A stretch of DNA of 64,000 nucleotides from GCA-002726655 sp046582185. GTDB taxonomy: Bacteria; Pseudomonadota; Gammaproteobacteria; Pseudomonadales; Azotimanducaceae. Shown in pieces: positions 24,164 to 33,256 of this stretch. The stretch lies in the NCBI GenBank assembly GCA_046582185.1, contig JAYGEX010000035.1, positions 1 through 64,000 on the forward strand, in the 5' to 3' direction. The notes beneath the pieces were generated by a model. The model saw nothing but the letters and a program-made list of their open reading frames with translations, was not told where the DNA came from and searched no databases. Each line of letters begins with the position of its first letter. Positions within the stretch are counted from its first letter, which is position 1. The translations under genes were made by a program, and so were the position numbers.

Positions 24164-25718
24164 AAGCTACCCATTTGCTGTAGTGATCATGAAAATGACG
24201 GAGTTTGAGTTCGTTATAGTCTGCCAGCCGAACATGTTCCCGGGCAGTTGCCTTCATGCCCGAGTATACATGTGGCAGGTTTCTCAAATCCTGATTGAAA
24301 ATCTTGCCTAACATGCCAAGCTCTGGCGCGTCAGTCCAATCGTCATCAGCACCCAACCAGTGAATTTCGGAGACCGGTGTGTAGTCTCCGCTTTCTGGAA
24401 TCGGTGAAAGGAACATACATTCCATTATGCATTCTTCGTGATTGTCGCCGTTTGGCCGGAAACGATAATTAATCTGGTTGAATGATCCCCACGGGTGCCA
24501 GTTGGGAAAGACCGTGAAGAATATTTGTGATGAAAGTTCTACATCCGGTATCTTTTCTGCAATTGAGGGGATCACCTTTGCTAACATCTGGCGCTGCATC
24601 TCAGCGCCAACCGCTCTTTGTGGGGCGTTGTCACCGAGTTTTTCGCGAATTCTGGCGGCGACTTTAGGGTCGTTTAAAGTCCTGGCGGCTGATGCTGGTA
24701 GTTGCTTGCCTGCTACCCAAAGGCACAAATGCGGATTGGCATCTGTGAGCTCGCCTTCAATCCAGTCGGCGTTGACAGTAAATCGTCCTGTTTGTCCCTT
24801 TGGCGTGGTGACGAGGACCTCATCGTTACCACTTGCTTCATATATCCATCCGTTCAAGGGGTGTTGTAACTTAGTCACACCGTCAATGTTTGATACAGAT
24901 TCCCATATAGGCAATCCGGAGCTTTCAAGGGCGCCGCATCGGATTGCGCGAGAGTAGTTTTCAAATGCGTCGTACTTGGTACAGCTGTCCTGCGCACCAC
25001 CCGTCAGAATCTGTGGGTGTGTCATCAACACGTGATAAGACTCCATGAAAGCTTCCTGCACTACCTTCCAGTTGGCGCGAATGACCTTGCCGACGTGGGC
25101 TGCCTTATAGCGTTTGTCATAGGGTAACAATTCAAAATGTGAGTCCAAGTCTCCCAGGTGTTCGGTCAAGGCTGTTGCATTCGGGTCAGGATTGATAAAG
25201 ATAAACCTTCCCCAGCGTTCAAGTTGTACTTCAGGCAGGGTTTCTTTCTCTCTCTCGAGTCCCGCATAGTCGTAAGCACAGGGGACCTGTTTCAGCGATC
25301 CGTCAAGATTCCATGCCCAGCCATGGAAGGGACAGCGTAGTTCTGTTAGTGCCGTGCCGCGATGTTCACGCAACTTGCGGGCACGGTGGAGGCATGCGTT
25401 GTAATATGCCTTGTATTCATCCTCGCCGGTGCGAACGACCAGAAACGACAGGGTTGCAATGTCATAGGGCACCACATCACCAACGTTTGGGAAATCATCC
25501 TCATGTGCTGCAACCTGCCAGCACTTTTTCCAGAGGCGTTCTACCTCAAGGTCGTGGTATTTTCTGGAAATATAGCGTTCCACAGGGACGAGGGTCGGGC
25601 CAGGCGGTAAGGGCGAATTCACTTTAAGAGCGTCAGATATGAATGAAGCGTTGGTGTCGGCTTCGAGCAGCTCATTGAAGCTGTTATCCATTGTACGAAC
25701 GGGTGTCGTTTCAGGCAT
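24153..25718 (-). CDS. Rieske oxygenase alpha subunit with inserted domain (RHO2)
   Basis: 521 residues, long for the family. Rieske ligands C109-x-H111 and C129-x2-H132; iron-site segment EAFMESYHVLMTH with H229 and H234. Between about 286 and 362 is an inserted block (HPLNGWIYE, LVTT, GELTDANPHLCLWV) absent from the related 451-residue RHO5. The same block exists as a free small protein at 40386 directly behind RHO5. Overlaps the downstream SDR gene and follows the VOC gene by 3 bp. Substrate unknown. Confidence 0.93.
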   Translation of the reverse strand: MPETTPVRTMDNSFNELLEADTNASFISDALKVNSPLPPGPTLVPVERYISRKYHDLEVERLWKKCWQVAAHEDDFPNVGDVVPYDIATLSFLVVRTGEDEYKAYYNACLHRARKLREHRGTALTELRCPFHGWAWNLDGSLKQVPCAYDYAGLEREKETLPEVQLERWGRFIFINPDPNATALTEHLGDLDSHFELLPYDKRYKAAHVGKVIRANWKVVQEAFMESYHVLMTHPQILTGGAQDSCTKYDAFENYSRAIRCGALESSGLPIWESVSNIDGVTKLQHPLNGWIYEASGNDEVLVTTPKGQTGRFTVNADWIEGELTDANPHLCLWVAGKQLPASAARTLNDPKVAARIREKLGDNAPQRAVGAEMQRQMLAKVIPSIAEKIPDVELSSQIFFTVFPNWHPWGSFNQINYRFRPNGDNHEECIMECMFLSPIPESGDYTPVSEIHWLGADDDWTDAPELGMLGKIFNQDLRNLPHVYSGMKATAREHVRLADYNELKLRHFHDHYSKWVAYDQ

Positions 25719-25721
25719 GAA

Positions 25722-26177
25722 TTATTCCTTTGCCAGCCCTGGCAGGTCCGGTGTATTGATTTCATAGAGTTCGATGATGTTACCAAATGGATCCTTGCCA
25801 TAGATTGCAGCAGTTTCTTTACTAAAGTGCACAACCTCACCCACGAAAGTCATCCCTATTGCCTTAAGTCGATCATATTCATCGTCTATAGCGGTGACCT
25901 GTAAGGCGAAGTGAGGGTAACCAAGATCGCAGGGTCGCGAACGTCGGTCTTCGGGTAGCGGATGGGAGTATTCCCAGAGCTCAACATAGGCATTGGGTGC
26001 TTTCAACATTGTCATTCGAGCTTCAGCATTGGTCAAGCCAATGGCAGCATCCACCAGCTTGTTGTTTTTAAAGGCGCTGTTCTGGACCACTTCAAAACCA
26101 AATGCCTTTTGGTAAAAAGACACTGCCGCATCCAGATTGTCGACACTGATGGCAACGTGATGAATGCCGATAATCAT
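25722..26177 (-). CDS. VOC (glyoxalase/extradiol dioxygenase fold) protein
   Basis: 151 residues with paired beta-alpha-beta-beta-beta modules. It begins IGIHHVAISVDNLDAAVSFY (first metal-ligand His) and continues to YGKDPFGNIIELYEI (metal-ligand Glu). Possible metal ligands are His in the opening HHVAIS, a central His in YPHFALQV, and the final Glu. It could be an epimerase, lyase or dioxygenase. It overlaps the RHO3 gene by 4 bp and lies between RHO2 and RHO3, so it probably works on their products. Confidence 0.87.
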   Translation of the reverse strand: MIIGIHHVAISVDNLDAAVSFYQKAFGFEVVQNSAFKNNKLVDAAIGLTNAEARMTMLKAPNAYVELWEYSHPLPEDRRSRPCDLGYPHFALQVTAIDDEYDRLKAIGMTFVGEVVHFSKETAAIYGKDPFGNIIELYEINTPDLPGLAKE

Positions 26178-27427
26178 GATGCTAGTTCCGCGAGCCGTGG
26201 ATCATTTGGGTAGATCCATTCGTCACCGATGACCTGTTTTACACGGAGCGTTTCGGGAATGTTGTCGATACCAATCATTTTGTCGGCAGCCTGATTCCAA
26301 TGATAGATACGAGCCTCCTGATAACTCAATGGAACGCCTTTAAAACCCCAAGATTCTACAGAGCGCTGAATTTGTTGCCCGAATTCTGTATCTTCCTTGA
26401 GCACCTGCACAATTTCTTCTCCCTGATTCACTGTCCATACGTCGGGCGGTGTTTCGTCTCCCCAGTCAGGTGCCATGGTCCATGTTTCGAACAGACACTT
26501 ATCAATGCCAAGCGGCCAGAACAGAAGTGGCGGCAATACAAGATGGTTCAGAGGTGAAACCCAGTTAGGGAAAATGCCATAGGACTGGGTACAGGTTCTT
26601 GCAATCTCGCCCACCGTATCAATTTCGTTTGCGGAGGCAGACAGGCTCATCGTTGAGTTCATGCCGGGAGGTCTCGGGGCTACCATTCGTCCGTGACCGT
26701 TGTTGTAGAGGGTGTTGACGTTGCGACGGTCATCCAGGACGGGTGCCACAGTGGATGAGTGGATGCTCTTCACATGGTAGACCTCCGTATTGGCTTCCAT
26801 GGCAATCTTCCAATTGCAGTTGAGTACGAAACTATGTCTTGCTGCGAGTCTGCATTTGTCGAACTGAAACTCAGCCCACTCATTGGCGACTGGACCAAGC
26901 CAGTCAATCAAGGATGGTGCATCATCGTCGAAGTTCAGGAATATGAGATTGCCAAACATTTCACATCGGATGCTTACCAATCCACGGCATGACATGTCCA
27001 GGTCTGAAAAGTCTTCCGGATCACGAACACTGATAAGTTCACCCTGGTGGGTGTAGGTCCATCCGTGATACTTGCAGGTAAGCCTGGCGCGGCGGCCCGA
27101 TTCCTCCGTCACGACCGGCGCACCTCTATGGCGGCAGGTGTTATAAAATGCCCGGATGATACCGTCGTCACCATGAACGATAACCGTAGGTTGACCAGCA
27201 TTGTCCCAACGACGGTAGCAGCCCTGCGTGGGTAATTCATCTATGTGAGCTGCAAATAGCCAGGATTTTTTCCAGATGTGGTTTTTTTCAAGTTCGAAAA
27301 ACACAGGGTCGATATATCGACCCGCTGGGATATCAGGTAGAGATGGAAAGCCGAGAGGAGGGGCAGTTCGAGAAGCCTCAAACTCCATCAAGCGATAAAG
27401 ATTGTCGATCTCCTTTCGACTAAGCAT
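26174..27427 (-). CDS. Rieske oxygenase alpha subunit (RHO3)
   Basis: 417 residues. Rieske ligands C98-x-H100 and C118-x2-H121; catalytic iron segment EANTEVYHVKSIH with two histidines. The N-terminal segment SLPDIPAGRYIDPVFFELEKNHIWKKSW is typical of RHO alpha chains (spans read from separate blocks). It resembles RHO6 (50880) more than RHO2 in length and CKYH spacing. Operon position: second gene after the flavin protein at 27492. Confidence 0.92.
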   Translation of the reverse strand: MLSRKEIDNLYRLMEFEASRTAPPLGFPSLPDIPAGRYIDPVFFELEKNHIWKKSWLFAAHIDELPTQGCYRRWDNAGQPTVIVHGDDGIIRAFYNTCRHRGAPVVTEESGRRARLTCKYHGWTYTHQGELISVRDPEDFSDLDMSCRGLVSIRCEMFGNLIFLNFDDDAPSLIDWLGPVANEWAEFQFDKCRLAARHSFVLNCNWKIAMEANTEVYHVKSIHSSTVAPVLDDRRNVNTLYNNGHGRMVAPRPPGMNSTMSLSASANEIDTVGEIARTCTQSYGIFPNWVSPLNHLVLPPLLFWPLGIDKCLFETWTMAPDWGDETPPDVWTVNQGEEIVQVLKEDTEFGQQIQRSVESWGFKGVPLSYQEARIYHWNQAADKMIGIDNIPETLRVKQVIGDEWIYPNDPRLAELAS

Positions 27428-27491
27428 TTTGATAACCCTTCATATAATGAGGACCCCTGAGAAATGCAGCTGTGTCAGTACTGAGTATCCA

Positions 27492-28085
27492 CTAGCGTGG
27501 AGGTAATCCCTTTTCAGCCCGAAGCTTATTCATACGTTCAACATCTCCCGGGAGTCGCTCACCTAGATCTGCTTCATCGACTGCACCTGCTATGTGGGCA
27601 CCGGCATTCTTACTGTTGTACATGATTTTCTTGGTCGGTGTCACCGCCAATATTATTCGCAGCGGTGAATCCAGCAGCTTGTAGAAGAATTCTTCCCCGT
27701 CCGCGTTGTCGGGATTCAGCTTCTGGGATAATGCCGTATAAAACCATTTCTTGGTTTCGTCATCCTGGAAAAATTCGCCAATCCCTTTGAAAGTGATGGC
27801 GCCACCTGGCAAGGCCTGTGATGCATCCGATCTGTATCCATTGCTACTCACGTTCACAGAGACCCTGTTGTCACGTCGAATAGCAGTTGTGCGATGTCGG
27901 TGTTCGGCGAATGTGATCCAGATTTTTCCGTCATGCCAGACATAAGCATGCGTGACACCAACCGGCCATCCATCCTTGGTGGCCCACATGAGTACGCATT
28001 CCATTGAATTATCCATAAGCTGGTCAATTTCGTCGTCAGTGAACGGGTAGATGGAGACAATTTCGTGGTCGTGAGTTTGTGCCAT
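27492..28085 (-). CDS. Pyridoxamine-phosphate-oxidase-like split-barrel flavin protein, copy 1
   Basis: 197 residues of the FMN/F420-binding split-barrel fold: an N-terminal DDEIDQLMDNSMECVLMW, GWPVGVTHAYVWHDGKIWITF strand pair, and ATRxxR-like TTAIRRDNRVSVNV. Members bind FMN, F420 or heme and act as reductases or oxidases. Similar to 41930 (AGHPIGVITAYVPVDGKIWM). First gene of the eight-gene minus-strand operon that runs to the kinase at 20502, with operator copy 5 located 49 bp upstream. Confidence 0.82.
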   Translation of the reverse strand: MAQTHDHEIVSIYPFTDDEIDQLMDNSMECVLMWATKDGWPVGVTHAYVWHDGKIWITFAEHRHRTTAIRRDNRVSVNVSSNGYRSDASQALPGGAITFKGIGEFFQDDETKKWFYTALSQKLNPDNADGEEFFYKLLDSPLRIILAVTPTKKIMYNSKNAGAHIAGAVDEADLGERLPGDVERMNKLRAEKGLPPR

Positions 28086-28134
28086 GATGAATCTTTCCTT
28101 AGGAATCGAAGTGCTAGTTACACCACATCAGCGC

Positions 28135-28158
28135 AAAACAATCAAGTGTGATTGTTTT
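28135..28158. promoter_or_regulatory. Operator copy 5 of the 24-bp palindrome
   Basis: Half-sites AAAACAATCA and TGATTGTTTT are perfectly complementary, with spacer AGTG. It precedes the flavin-protein start at 28085 and thus the long operon down to 20502. The convergent side holds only the RHO4 3' end, so control is one-directional here. Confidence 0.82.
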
Positions 28159-28258
28159 TGTCCGGCGCCAGACCATGCATCTCTTAGAAGAAAACGAACA
28201 AGGCCGACCGTGTTTCGATGCGCAATCCAGAGAGTATGGGTTGATTGTGAGCAAAAAG

Positions 28259-29668
28259 TTAGTCAATCGCTGCATCGTCTTCGCCGTAGAGGTATGTATC
28301 CAGCACGGCGTGAAAGTGCCTGATACGAACTTCCTGATAATTCCCCAAGGTCTGATGTCCTTTCTTTGAGGCTTTGATGCCTGCCCACTGACGCTTGAAA
28401 TTATCTGTGTCTTGATCGAGTACGTGACTCAAACCGGTGCGGTTGAAAGAATCCAGGGAAGTGTAGGGTTCATCGATAGCGAGATGTTCTACTGGTGCAG
28501 GGGCGGGTCTGGATCCCGTATCCGGCACAGGTTGTAAGAGCATAATGTCGTGTATGCAGCGGTCAGGGCCCAGCGGCCTAAAGCGATATATCAGCGGAAT
28601 TGTTATGCCGGGAAAAAAGCAGGCATTAGGGAACAGGTGATACTCGATGCTATCCAGCATTTCGCTGTTGGAAATTCCGGATAGGTCTACAGATAAACTT
28701 TCAGACATGTTTTTGCGCAGGATGTCGGCATGGGCCTGTCTTGCACTTTGACCCTCAGGCAGTTCACTGGAATCATGACCAAATAATCCATACAACTCCT
28801 TTTCCGAAAAGGATTTTTCGAAATGTGGATTACCTGATGATAAGTTCTGAAGGAAGCGGGTAACGTGGGGGCTAAATATATCATATTGGGTGTTTGCCCA
28901 ACTGGACGTTCGCAGGGCTTCTGGATGTGTTGCAAGGACATGAAATGCTTCGAGGAAAGCTTCCATGCACATTTTCCAGTTACCTGGCAGGATTTTCTGG
29001 GTATGCAGTGAGATGAATCGGTCTTCTAACGGCCATTCTGCAAAGTGCTCTGGAAGGACCTGCAGATAATCCTTTAAGGGTTGTGCCTCGGTGTCGAGAT
29101 TGATAAACACAAATCCACCCCAGCTATCACATGGAATTTCTGTCAGCCCAAAATCACTATCATCGATATGGGGGAAGTCCCAACGGCAAGGAATGTCTCT
29201 AAGCGCGCCATCCAGATGCCAGGACATGCCATGGAAAGGGCAGCGCAGAAATTGTTTTCCCTTACCCTGCTCACCGGCAGCAAAAAACTGCATACCGCGA
29301 TGTGGGCAGGAGTTAATAAACGCACGTATCTTCTGATCTTCACCACGGATCACAAATACGGAATCGTCACAAATATCGTAAACATGATAGTCACCGGGAT
29401 CAGGAACATGTTCCTCTCGGCAGGCCCATTGCCAGGTTTTCTGCCAGACGTTCTTTATCTCTGACTGGTAAAAGGTCTCATCCGTATACCGGGATAGGGG
29501 AATGTCGTCACTGCCGAGATAGACATAGCGACTTTCTTTAAGCGCTGGGGGAGGGTTGTCACTATCCTGAGTGATTATTTCCTGTGCAGATGGCCCTGGG
29601 CATCGTGCCTCTCCTGATGAAAGACTCTGATCAGAAGGCGCATAAATATTAAATCGGTCAGTTTTCAT
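28259..29668 (-). CDS. Rieske oxygenase alpha subunit (RHO4)
   Basis: 469 residues. Rieske ligands C121-x-H123 and C143-x2-H146; iron-site segment EAFLEAFHVLATH, with Phe replacing the usual Tyr before the first His. It is close in organisation to RHO5 (FHVLATHPE versus YHVNATHPQ). A monocistronic gene: it ends before the operon promoter at 28135 and is divergent from P450 copy 2, sharing operator copy 6. A long N-terminal extension of about 50 residues precedes the Rieske domain. Confidence 0.93.
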   Translation of the reverse strand: MKTDRFNIYAPSDQSLSSGEARCPGPSAQEIITQDSDNPPPALKESRYVYLGSDDIPLSRYTDETFYQSEIKNVWQKTWQWACREEHVPDPGDYHVYDICDDSVFVIRGEDQKIRAFINSCPHRGMQFFAAGEQGKGKQFLRCPFHGMSWHLDGALRDIPCRWDFPHIDDSDFGLTEIPCDSWGGFVFINLDTEAQPLKDYLQVLPEHFAEWPLEDRFISLHTQKILPGNWKMCMEAFLEAFHVLATHPEALRTSSWANTQYDIFSPHVTRFLQNLSSGNPHFEKSFSEKELYGLFGHDSSELPEGQSARQAHADILRKNMSESLSVDLSGISNSEMLDSIEYHLFPNACFFPGITIPLIYRFRPLGPDRCIHDIMLLQPVPDTGSRPAPAPVEHLAIDEPYTSLDSFNRTGLSHVLDQDTDNFKRQWAGIKASKKGHQTLGNYQEVRIRHFHAVLDTYLYGEDDAAID

Positions 29669-29755
29669 CAGTCAGTATCCCGTAGTTTTTAGTGATTTAT
29701 TCCCCATTGTGCCGGTTTTCGGTATTCTATTTCTAACATCAGATACCGAATTAGC

Positions 29756-29779
29756 AAAACAGTCAACATTGACTGTTTT
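29756..29779. promoter_or_regulatory. Operator copy 6 of the 24-bp palindrome (consensus-perfect)
   Basis: Half-sites AAAACAGTCA and TGACTGTTTT with spacer ACAT, an exact palindrome and the best match to the consensus. It lies between the divergent RHO4 (87 bp) and P450 copy 2 (44 bp) starts. A TATTCT hexamer follows 4 bp after the right arm, so binding should occlude a promoter towards the P450. Confidence 0.85.
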
Positions 29780-29823
29780 ATGGTATTCTAATTTTGAAAT
29801 TTGGCAACGATGGAAATCACTCT

Positions 29824-31110
29824 ATGACATCTAGCGACCAGGAAGAAATTAGCAGGGCTGCCACCTGCCCACTCCATGAAGTCTCACCAATGCACCCCGC
29901 GTTATTAAAAGCGCCGTGGGGTATTAATCGCCGCCTAAGACAGGAAGCTCCTGTATTTAAGGATCCGGCATCCGGCATCTACTTTATTTCTCGTTATGAA
30001 GATGTGCTTCGTATAGCAAAGGATCACGGAACATTTTCCAGCAAAATGCTGTCGGCGAACCGCTCCCTGGGAGGAAGCGAAGATTCGGAAATTACTGAGG
30101 TTCTGAAAAGCGGTTATCCGCAGGTTGCTACCATGCTAACTCAGGATCCTCCTTTACAAAGAAGGTACAGGAAGTTTGTCGATGGGGCATTCTCACCAGC
30201 GAGTCTCAAGGTGCTGGAACCCTTCATCGAACAAACAGCGAATGACCTGATAGATCAGTTTATAGATGATGGGCACTGCGAGTTTCTATCTACCTTCGGC
30301 GTGCAATTGCCGCTGCGAGTCATCGTCTCCCAATTAGGGGCACCTGAATCTGACCTGCACAAGTTCCGTAAGTGGACCGAGGCATTTATCGGCAACCTTT
30401 CAGGTCAACTGGATCGTGATGGGATACTTGCTGCAGCGAAAGATATGGTGGAATTTCAGCATTATTTCGTGGACAGGATGAATGAACGCCGTGAACTTGC
30501 AACCGATGACATTCTTTCGAAATTGGTGAATGCAAGTATTGATGGTGAGAAATCTTTGAGCGATGCGGAATGTTTGTCGATGATCTCTCAGATCATGGTA
30601 GCTGGTAACGAGACGACCTCTGCAACTTTAACAGAAGCAATGTGGTTGCTCGTACAGAATCCCGATCAGTATGAAATGCTGCGCAATGATCCGTCACCTG
30701 ACATGATCTCGAACCTCGTTGAAGAAGCGCTGAGGATCTCGAGTCCGTCGTCCAACATGTTCAGGCGCACCACTTGTGATGTTGAGATGCACGGAGAAAA
30801 AATACCCAAGGATTCGATTCTGTTTGCACGATTTGCTTCGGCTAACCAGGATGAAAATCAATTTCCAGAGCCAGAGAAGTTCGATTTGCATCGAGGCAAC
30901 CTTAAAGAGCAGGTAGCGTTTGGCAAAGGTGTTCATCACTGCCTGGGTGCTGCACTCAGTCGTCGGGAGATGAATATTGGCTTTAGGGTCATCCTTGAGC
31001 GCCTGGAAAACTTCCGCTTAGTCGAGGGTGCAAGCGAACCAGGATTTTCGGCGAACGCGCTGTTGCATGGGCTCACGGGGTTTGAGCTCGCCTTCGATAA
31101 GATTGGCTGA
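29824..31110 (+). CDS. Cytochrome P450, copy 2
   Basis: 428 residues from ATG 29824; a TTG ten codons upstream is less likely because GGAAA precedes the ATG. The I-helix motif AGNETTSA, ExxR in EEALRIS, and heme loop FGKGVHHCLG are all present. The protein is of the soluble class-I bacterial type. Only P450 copy 1 lacks the AGxET signature; copies 2 and 3 both have AGNETT. Followed after 57 bp by SDR copy 5. Shares operator copy 6 with RHO4. Confidence 0.94.
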   Translation: MTSSDQEEISRAATCPLHEVSPMHPALLKAPWGINRRLRQEAPVFKDPASGIYFISRYEDVLRIAKDHGTFSSKMLSANRSLGGSEDSEITEVLKSGYPQVATMLTQDPPLQRRYRKFVDGAFSPASLKVLEPFIEQTANDLIDQFIDDGHCEFLSTFGVQLPLRVIVSQLGAPESDLHKFRKWTEAFIGNLSGQLDRDGILAAAKDMVEFQHYFVDRMNERRELATDDILSKLVNASIDGEKSLSDAECLSMISQIMVAGNETTSATLTEAMWLLVQNPDQYEMLRNDPSPDMISNLVEEALRISSPSSNMFRRTTCDVEMHGEKIPKDSILFARFASANQDENQFPEPEKFDLHRGNLKEQVAFGKGVHHCLGAALSRREMNIGFRVILERLENFRLVEGASEPGFSANALLHGLTGFELAFDKIG

Positions 31111-31167
31111 TCAGATTTCTCCATTTAAATAAGTAAAAGATAAAAATCTTAAAACAGGATAGTTGGC

Positions 31168-31950
31168 ATGACTGTGCTTGATACGTTTAATCTGAAGGGG
31201 CAGGTTGCTGTTGTTACCGGTAGTGGTCGCGGAATAGGCGAAGCAATAGCCATTGGTCTTGCGGAAGCCGGGGCAAAGATAGTGCTGGCTGCGCGTCGAA
31301 CCGAGGAAATTGAGGCAGTAGCAGAAAAGATTAAAAATTTAGGCGGTGAGGCGATAGCCGTTACAACGGATGTGATGATAGTCGAGCAGATCAACCGGCT
31401 TGCAGACACAGCGGTCTCTTCATTCGGTTCGCTGGATTGTTGGGTTAGCAATGCAGGCGGAGCAGATGATCGAGTCGCAAGAACATTGCTCGATGTACCC
31501 GAACGTCAATGGGATTTTCAACTCAACCTGAATTTGAAGGCAGTCTGGACTGGTGCCCAGGCAGCAGCGAAGGTCATGAAAAATAGTGGTGGCGGCACGA
31601 TCATCAATATTTCTTCTGCCGCGGCAGGGCGGGCATCACCTTTCAATGGCCCTTATGCTGTCGCTAAATCAGGCGTTGATAGTCTGACTCAGACGCTTTC
31701 ATCCGAACTCGCAAGATACAATATCCGGGTCAATGGCATATCCCCCGGACCGATACCCACAGAGGTATTTAAAGAGTTTCTAAACATCACCGATGAAGAT
31801 GTGCCTGAAATGGGCAAAAAACTGGGCATTCCTCTTGGCCGGCTAGGAACCCCTGAAGATATCGCGCCGGCCGCTGTGTTTCTGGCCTCGGATGCCTCCC
31901 GGTGGATGACCGGGGAGACCATAACCATAAAAGGCGGGCACAGTAGATAA
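31168..31950 (+). CDS. SDR family oxidoreductase, copy 5
   Basis: 260 residues. Cofactor motif TGSGRGIG near 18, SNAGG in place of NNAG, NISS, and catalytic PYAVAKSG (YxxxK). AARRTEE after the second strand suggests NADP(H). It resembles SDR copy 1 (5239) across the whole length and is likely a paralogue with a different substrate. Positioned behind P450 copy 2, so it may oxidise the alcohol that enzyme makes. Confidence 0.92.
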   Translation: MTVLDTFNLKGQVAVVTGSGRGIGEAIAIGLAEAGAKIVLAARRTEEIEAVAEKIKNLGGEAIAVTTDVMIVEQINRLADTAVSSFGSLDCWVSNAGGADDRVARTLLDVPERQWDFQLNLNLKAVWTGAQAAAKVMKNSGGGTIINISSAAAGRASPFNGPYAVAKSGVDSLTQTLSSELARYNIRVNGISPGPIPTEVFKEFLNITDEDVPEMGKKLGIPLGRLGTPEDIAPAAVFLASDASRWMTGETITIKGGHSR

Positions 31951-32002
31951 CAGGGTATTGCCTCAGGGTAGTTGTGTGGTGACAATCCCCTTCGAGAGCG
32001 GG

Positions 32003-33256
32003 TTAGTAACCCTCGAGAATTGATGCCAATTCAACGTTTTCAAGTTTTCTGTAGGCACTGTCAATCCAGTTCCTCATGATTTCAGGTCCTCGCCCAGTAC
32101 CCAACTCAAGTTGGCTTTGATGCAGGATTGGTGAGATGCGATGAACGATAGCCACCATTCCAATGTCGAACTCGCGTCGTAGTTCCTCATTCGGGATGTC
32201 AATACCCAGCAGAGCAAGAGATTTCTGATAGTACTTAATCATCTCATCCAGTTTCTCATCAGACGCGTTTGCAGGTAGTGCTGTGCTAAGAAAATAGGCG
32301 AGCTCGAGTCCATAAGAACCGGACGTTGTTGTTTGCCAATCAAGCAGCAACATCTCGCCGGCATCGTCATCGAAGCAGAGGTTGTCGACCCTGAAGTCAC
32401 CATGTAGCAGAGTTGAAGGACCTTTCCCAAGTCGTTCGGTAAGCTGTACGCCATTTTTTTTCAACCAGGCATGCAATCTAAGCTGATTTTCAGAGAGCTT
32501 CTCTCGATTTTCCTTGAGATACTTGTTGGCGGACTGCAGATAGCCCATGTGAATGAGTTTGGCGGATACCTCAACAGGGGTGACCCACGAAAGTGCATCC
32601 AGTTCTTCACTATTCCAGAATTGTGCATGAAGTGAAGCCATACAGCTCAGCGCCATTTTGATGTCGTTGTCGCTGCTCTCGGCAGATTGATCGCCAAGGC
32701 GATAGTGGCTCACGTCTTCTATCAGTAGTGCGTAACGGCGTGGCATAAGCCCAAATATCCATTGGACTATCATGCCTAGAATCGCAATTACCCAGATGGG
32801 TAGACGGTTTAGTCCTTTGAGTCTTTCGAGCACAACATCGGGATCATCGGCGGCGCTCAATGCACCGTAGTAGAAGCCAGGTGTGCGGATGTTGAGTCTG
32901 TCTTTAAGCGTGCTGTAGAACCGAATCTCCTTCTCGTAGACGCCAATGCTTTGGCCCAATATTCGATTTTTTAGTGCGGTCGGTATTTTGAGAACCACTG
33001 TTGAAGGCGCTTGGCTTGCTGGATCTTTGGCAGTGGAATTGTGGATGACCTCTGGCGAATACGTCAATGAGAGAATTGCAATTTCCCCGAGGAAGCCAGT
33101 TTCTTCACCCACCACACGATGGGTAAAGCTAACGATACTACCACTGTCGAGAATCCCGGCTTCTCGCATGGCAGAGGTCAGCCAGTCAGCGGTAATATCG
33201 GCCAGGCAAAATGGAACGTTGTTAAGTATATTCAGAAGCTGTTCCTCTTCGGTCGT
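32003..33256 (-). CDS. APH-type phosphotransferase family protein, copy 2, with non-ATG start
   Basis: Kinase fold with Brenner motif LLHGDFRVDNLCF and DWQTTTSG. Only 388 residues follow the first ATG (33169). The same frame stays open back to the LLM stop and encodes a family-like N-terminus (CLADITADWLTSAM), so translation probably starts earlier. Candidates are ACG at 33256, directly after the LLM TAA, or CTG at 33235, which has GAGG 8 bases upstream. Length from ACG is 417 residues. A stretch near 135-150 (LPIWVIAILGMIVQWIFGLM) is very hydrophobic. Coupled to LLM copy 2. Confidence 0.8.
   Translation of the reverse strand, partial: TTEEEQLLNILNNVPFCLADITADWLTSAMREAGILDSGSIVSFTHRVVGEETGFLGEIAILSLTYSPEVIHNSTAKDPASQAPSTVVLKIPTALKNRILGQSIGVYEKEIRFYSTLKDRLNIRTPGFYYGALSAADDPDVVLERLKGLNRLPIWVIAILGMIVQWIFGLMPRRYALLIEDVSHYRLGDQSAESSDNDIKMALSCMASLHAQFWNSEELDALSWVTPVEVSAKLIHMGYLQSANKYLKENREKLSENQLRLHAWLKKNGVQLTERLGKGPSTLLHGDFRVDNLCFDDDAGEMLLLDWQTTTSGSYGLELAYFLSTALPANASDEKLDEMIKYYQKSLALLGIDIPNEELRREFDIGMVAIVHRISPILHQSQLELGTGRGPEIMRNWIDSAYRKLENVELASILEGY

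Noticed and set aside
24478..24957. 159-codon + frame antisense to RHO2
   Set aside because: Overlaps a Rieske gene with intact ligands and continuous homology.
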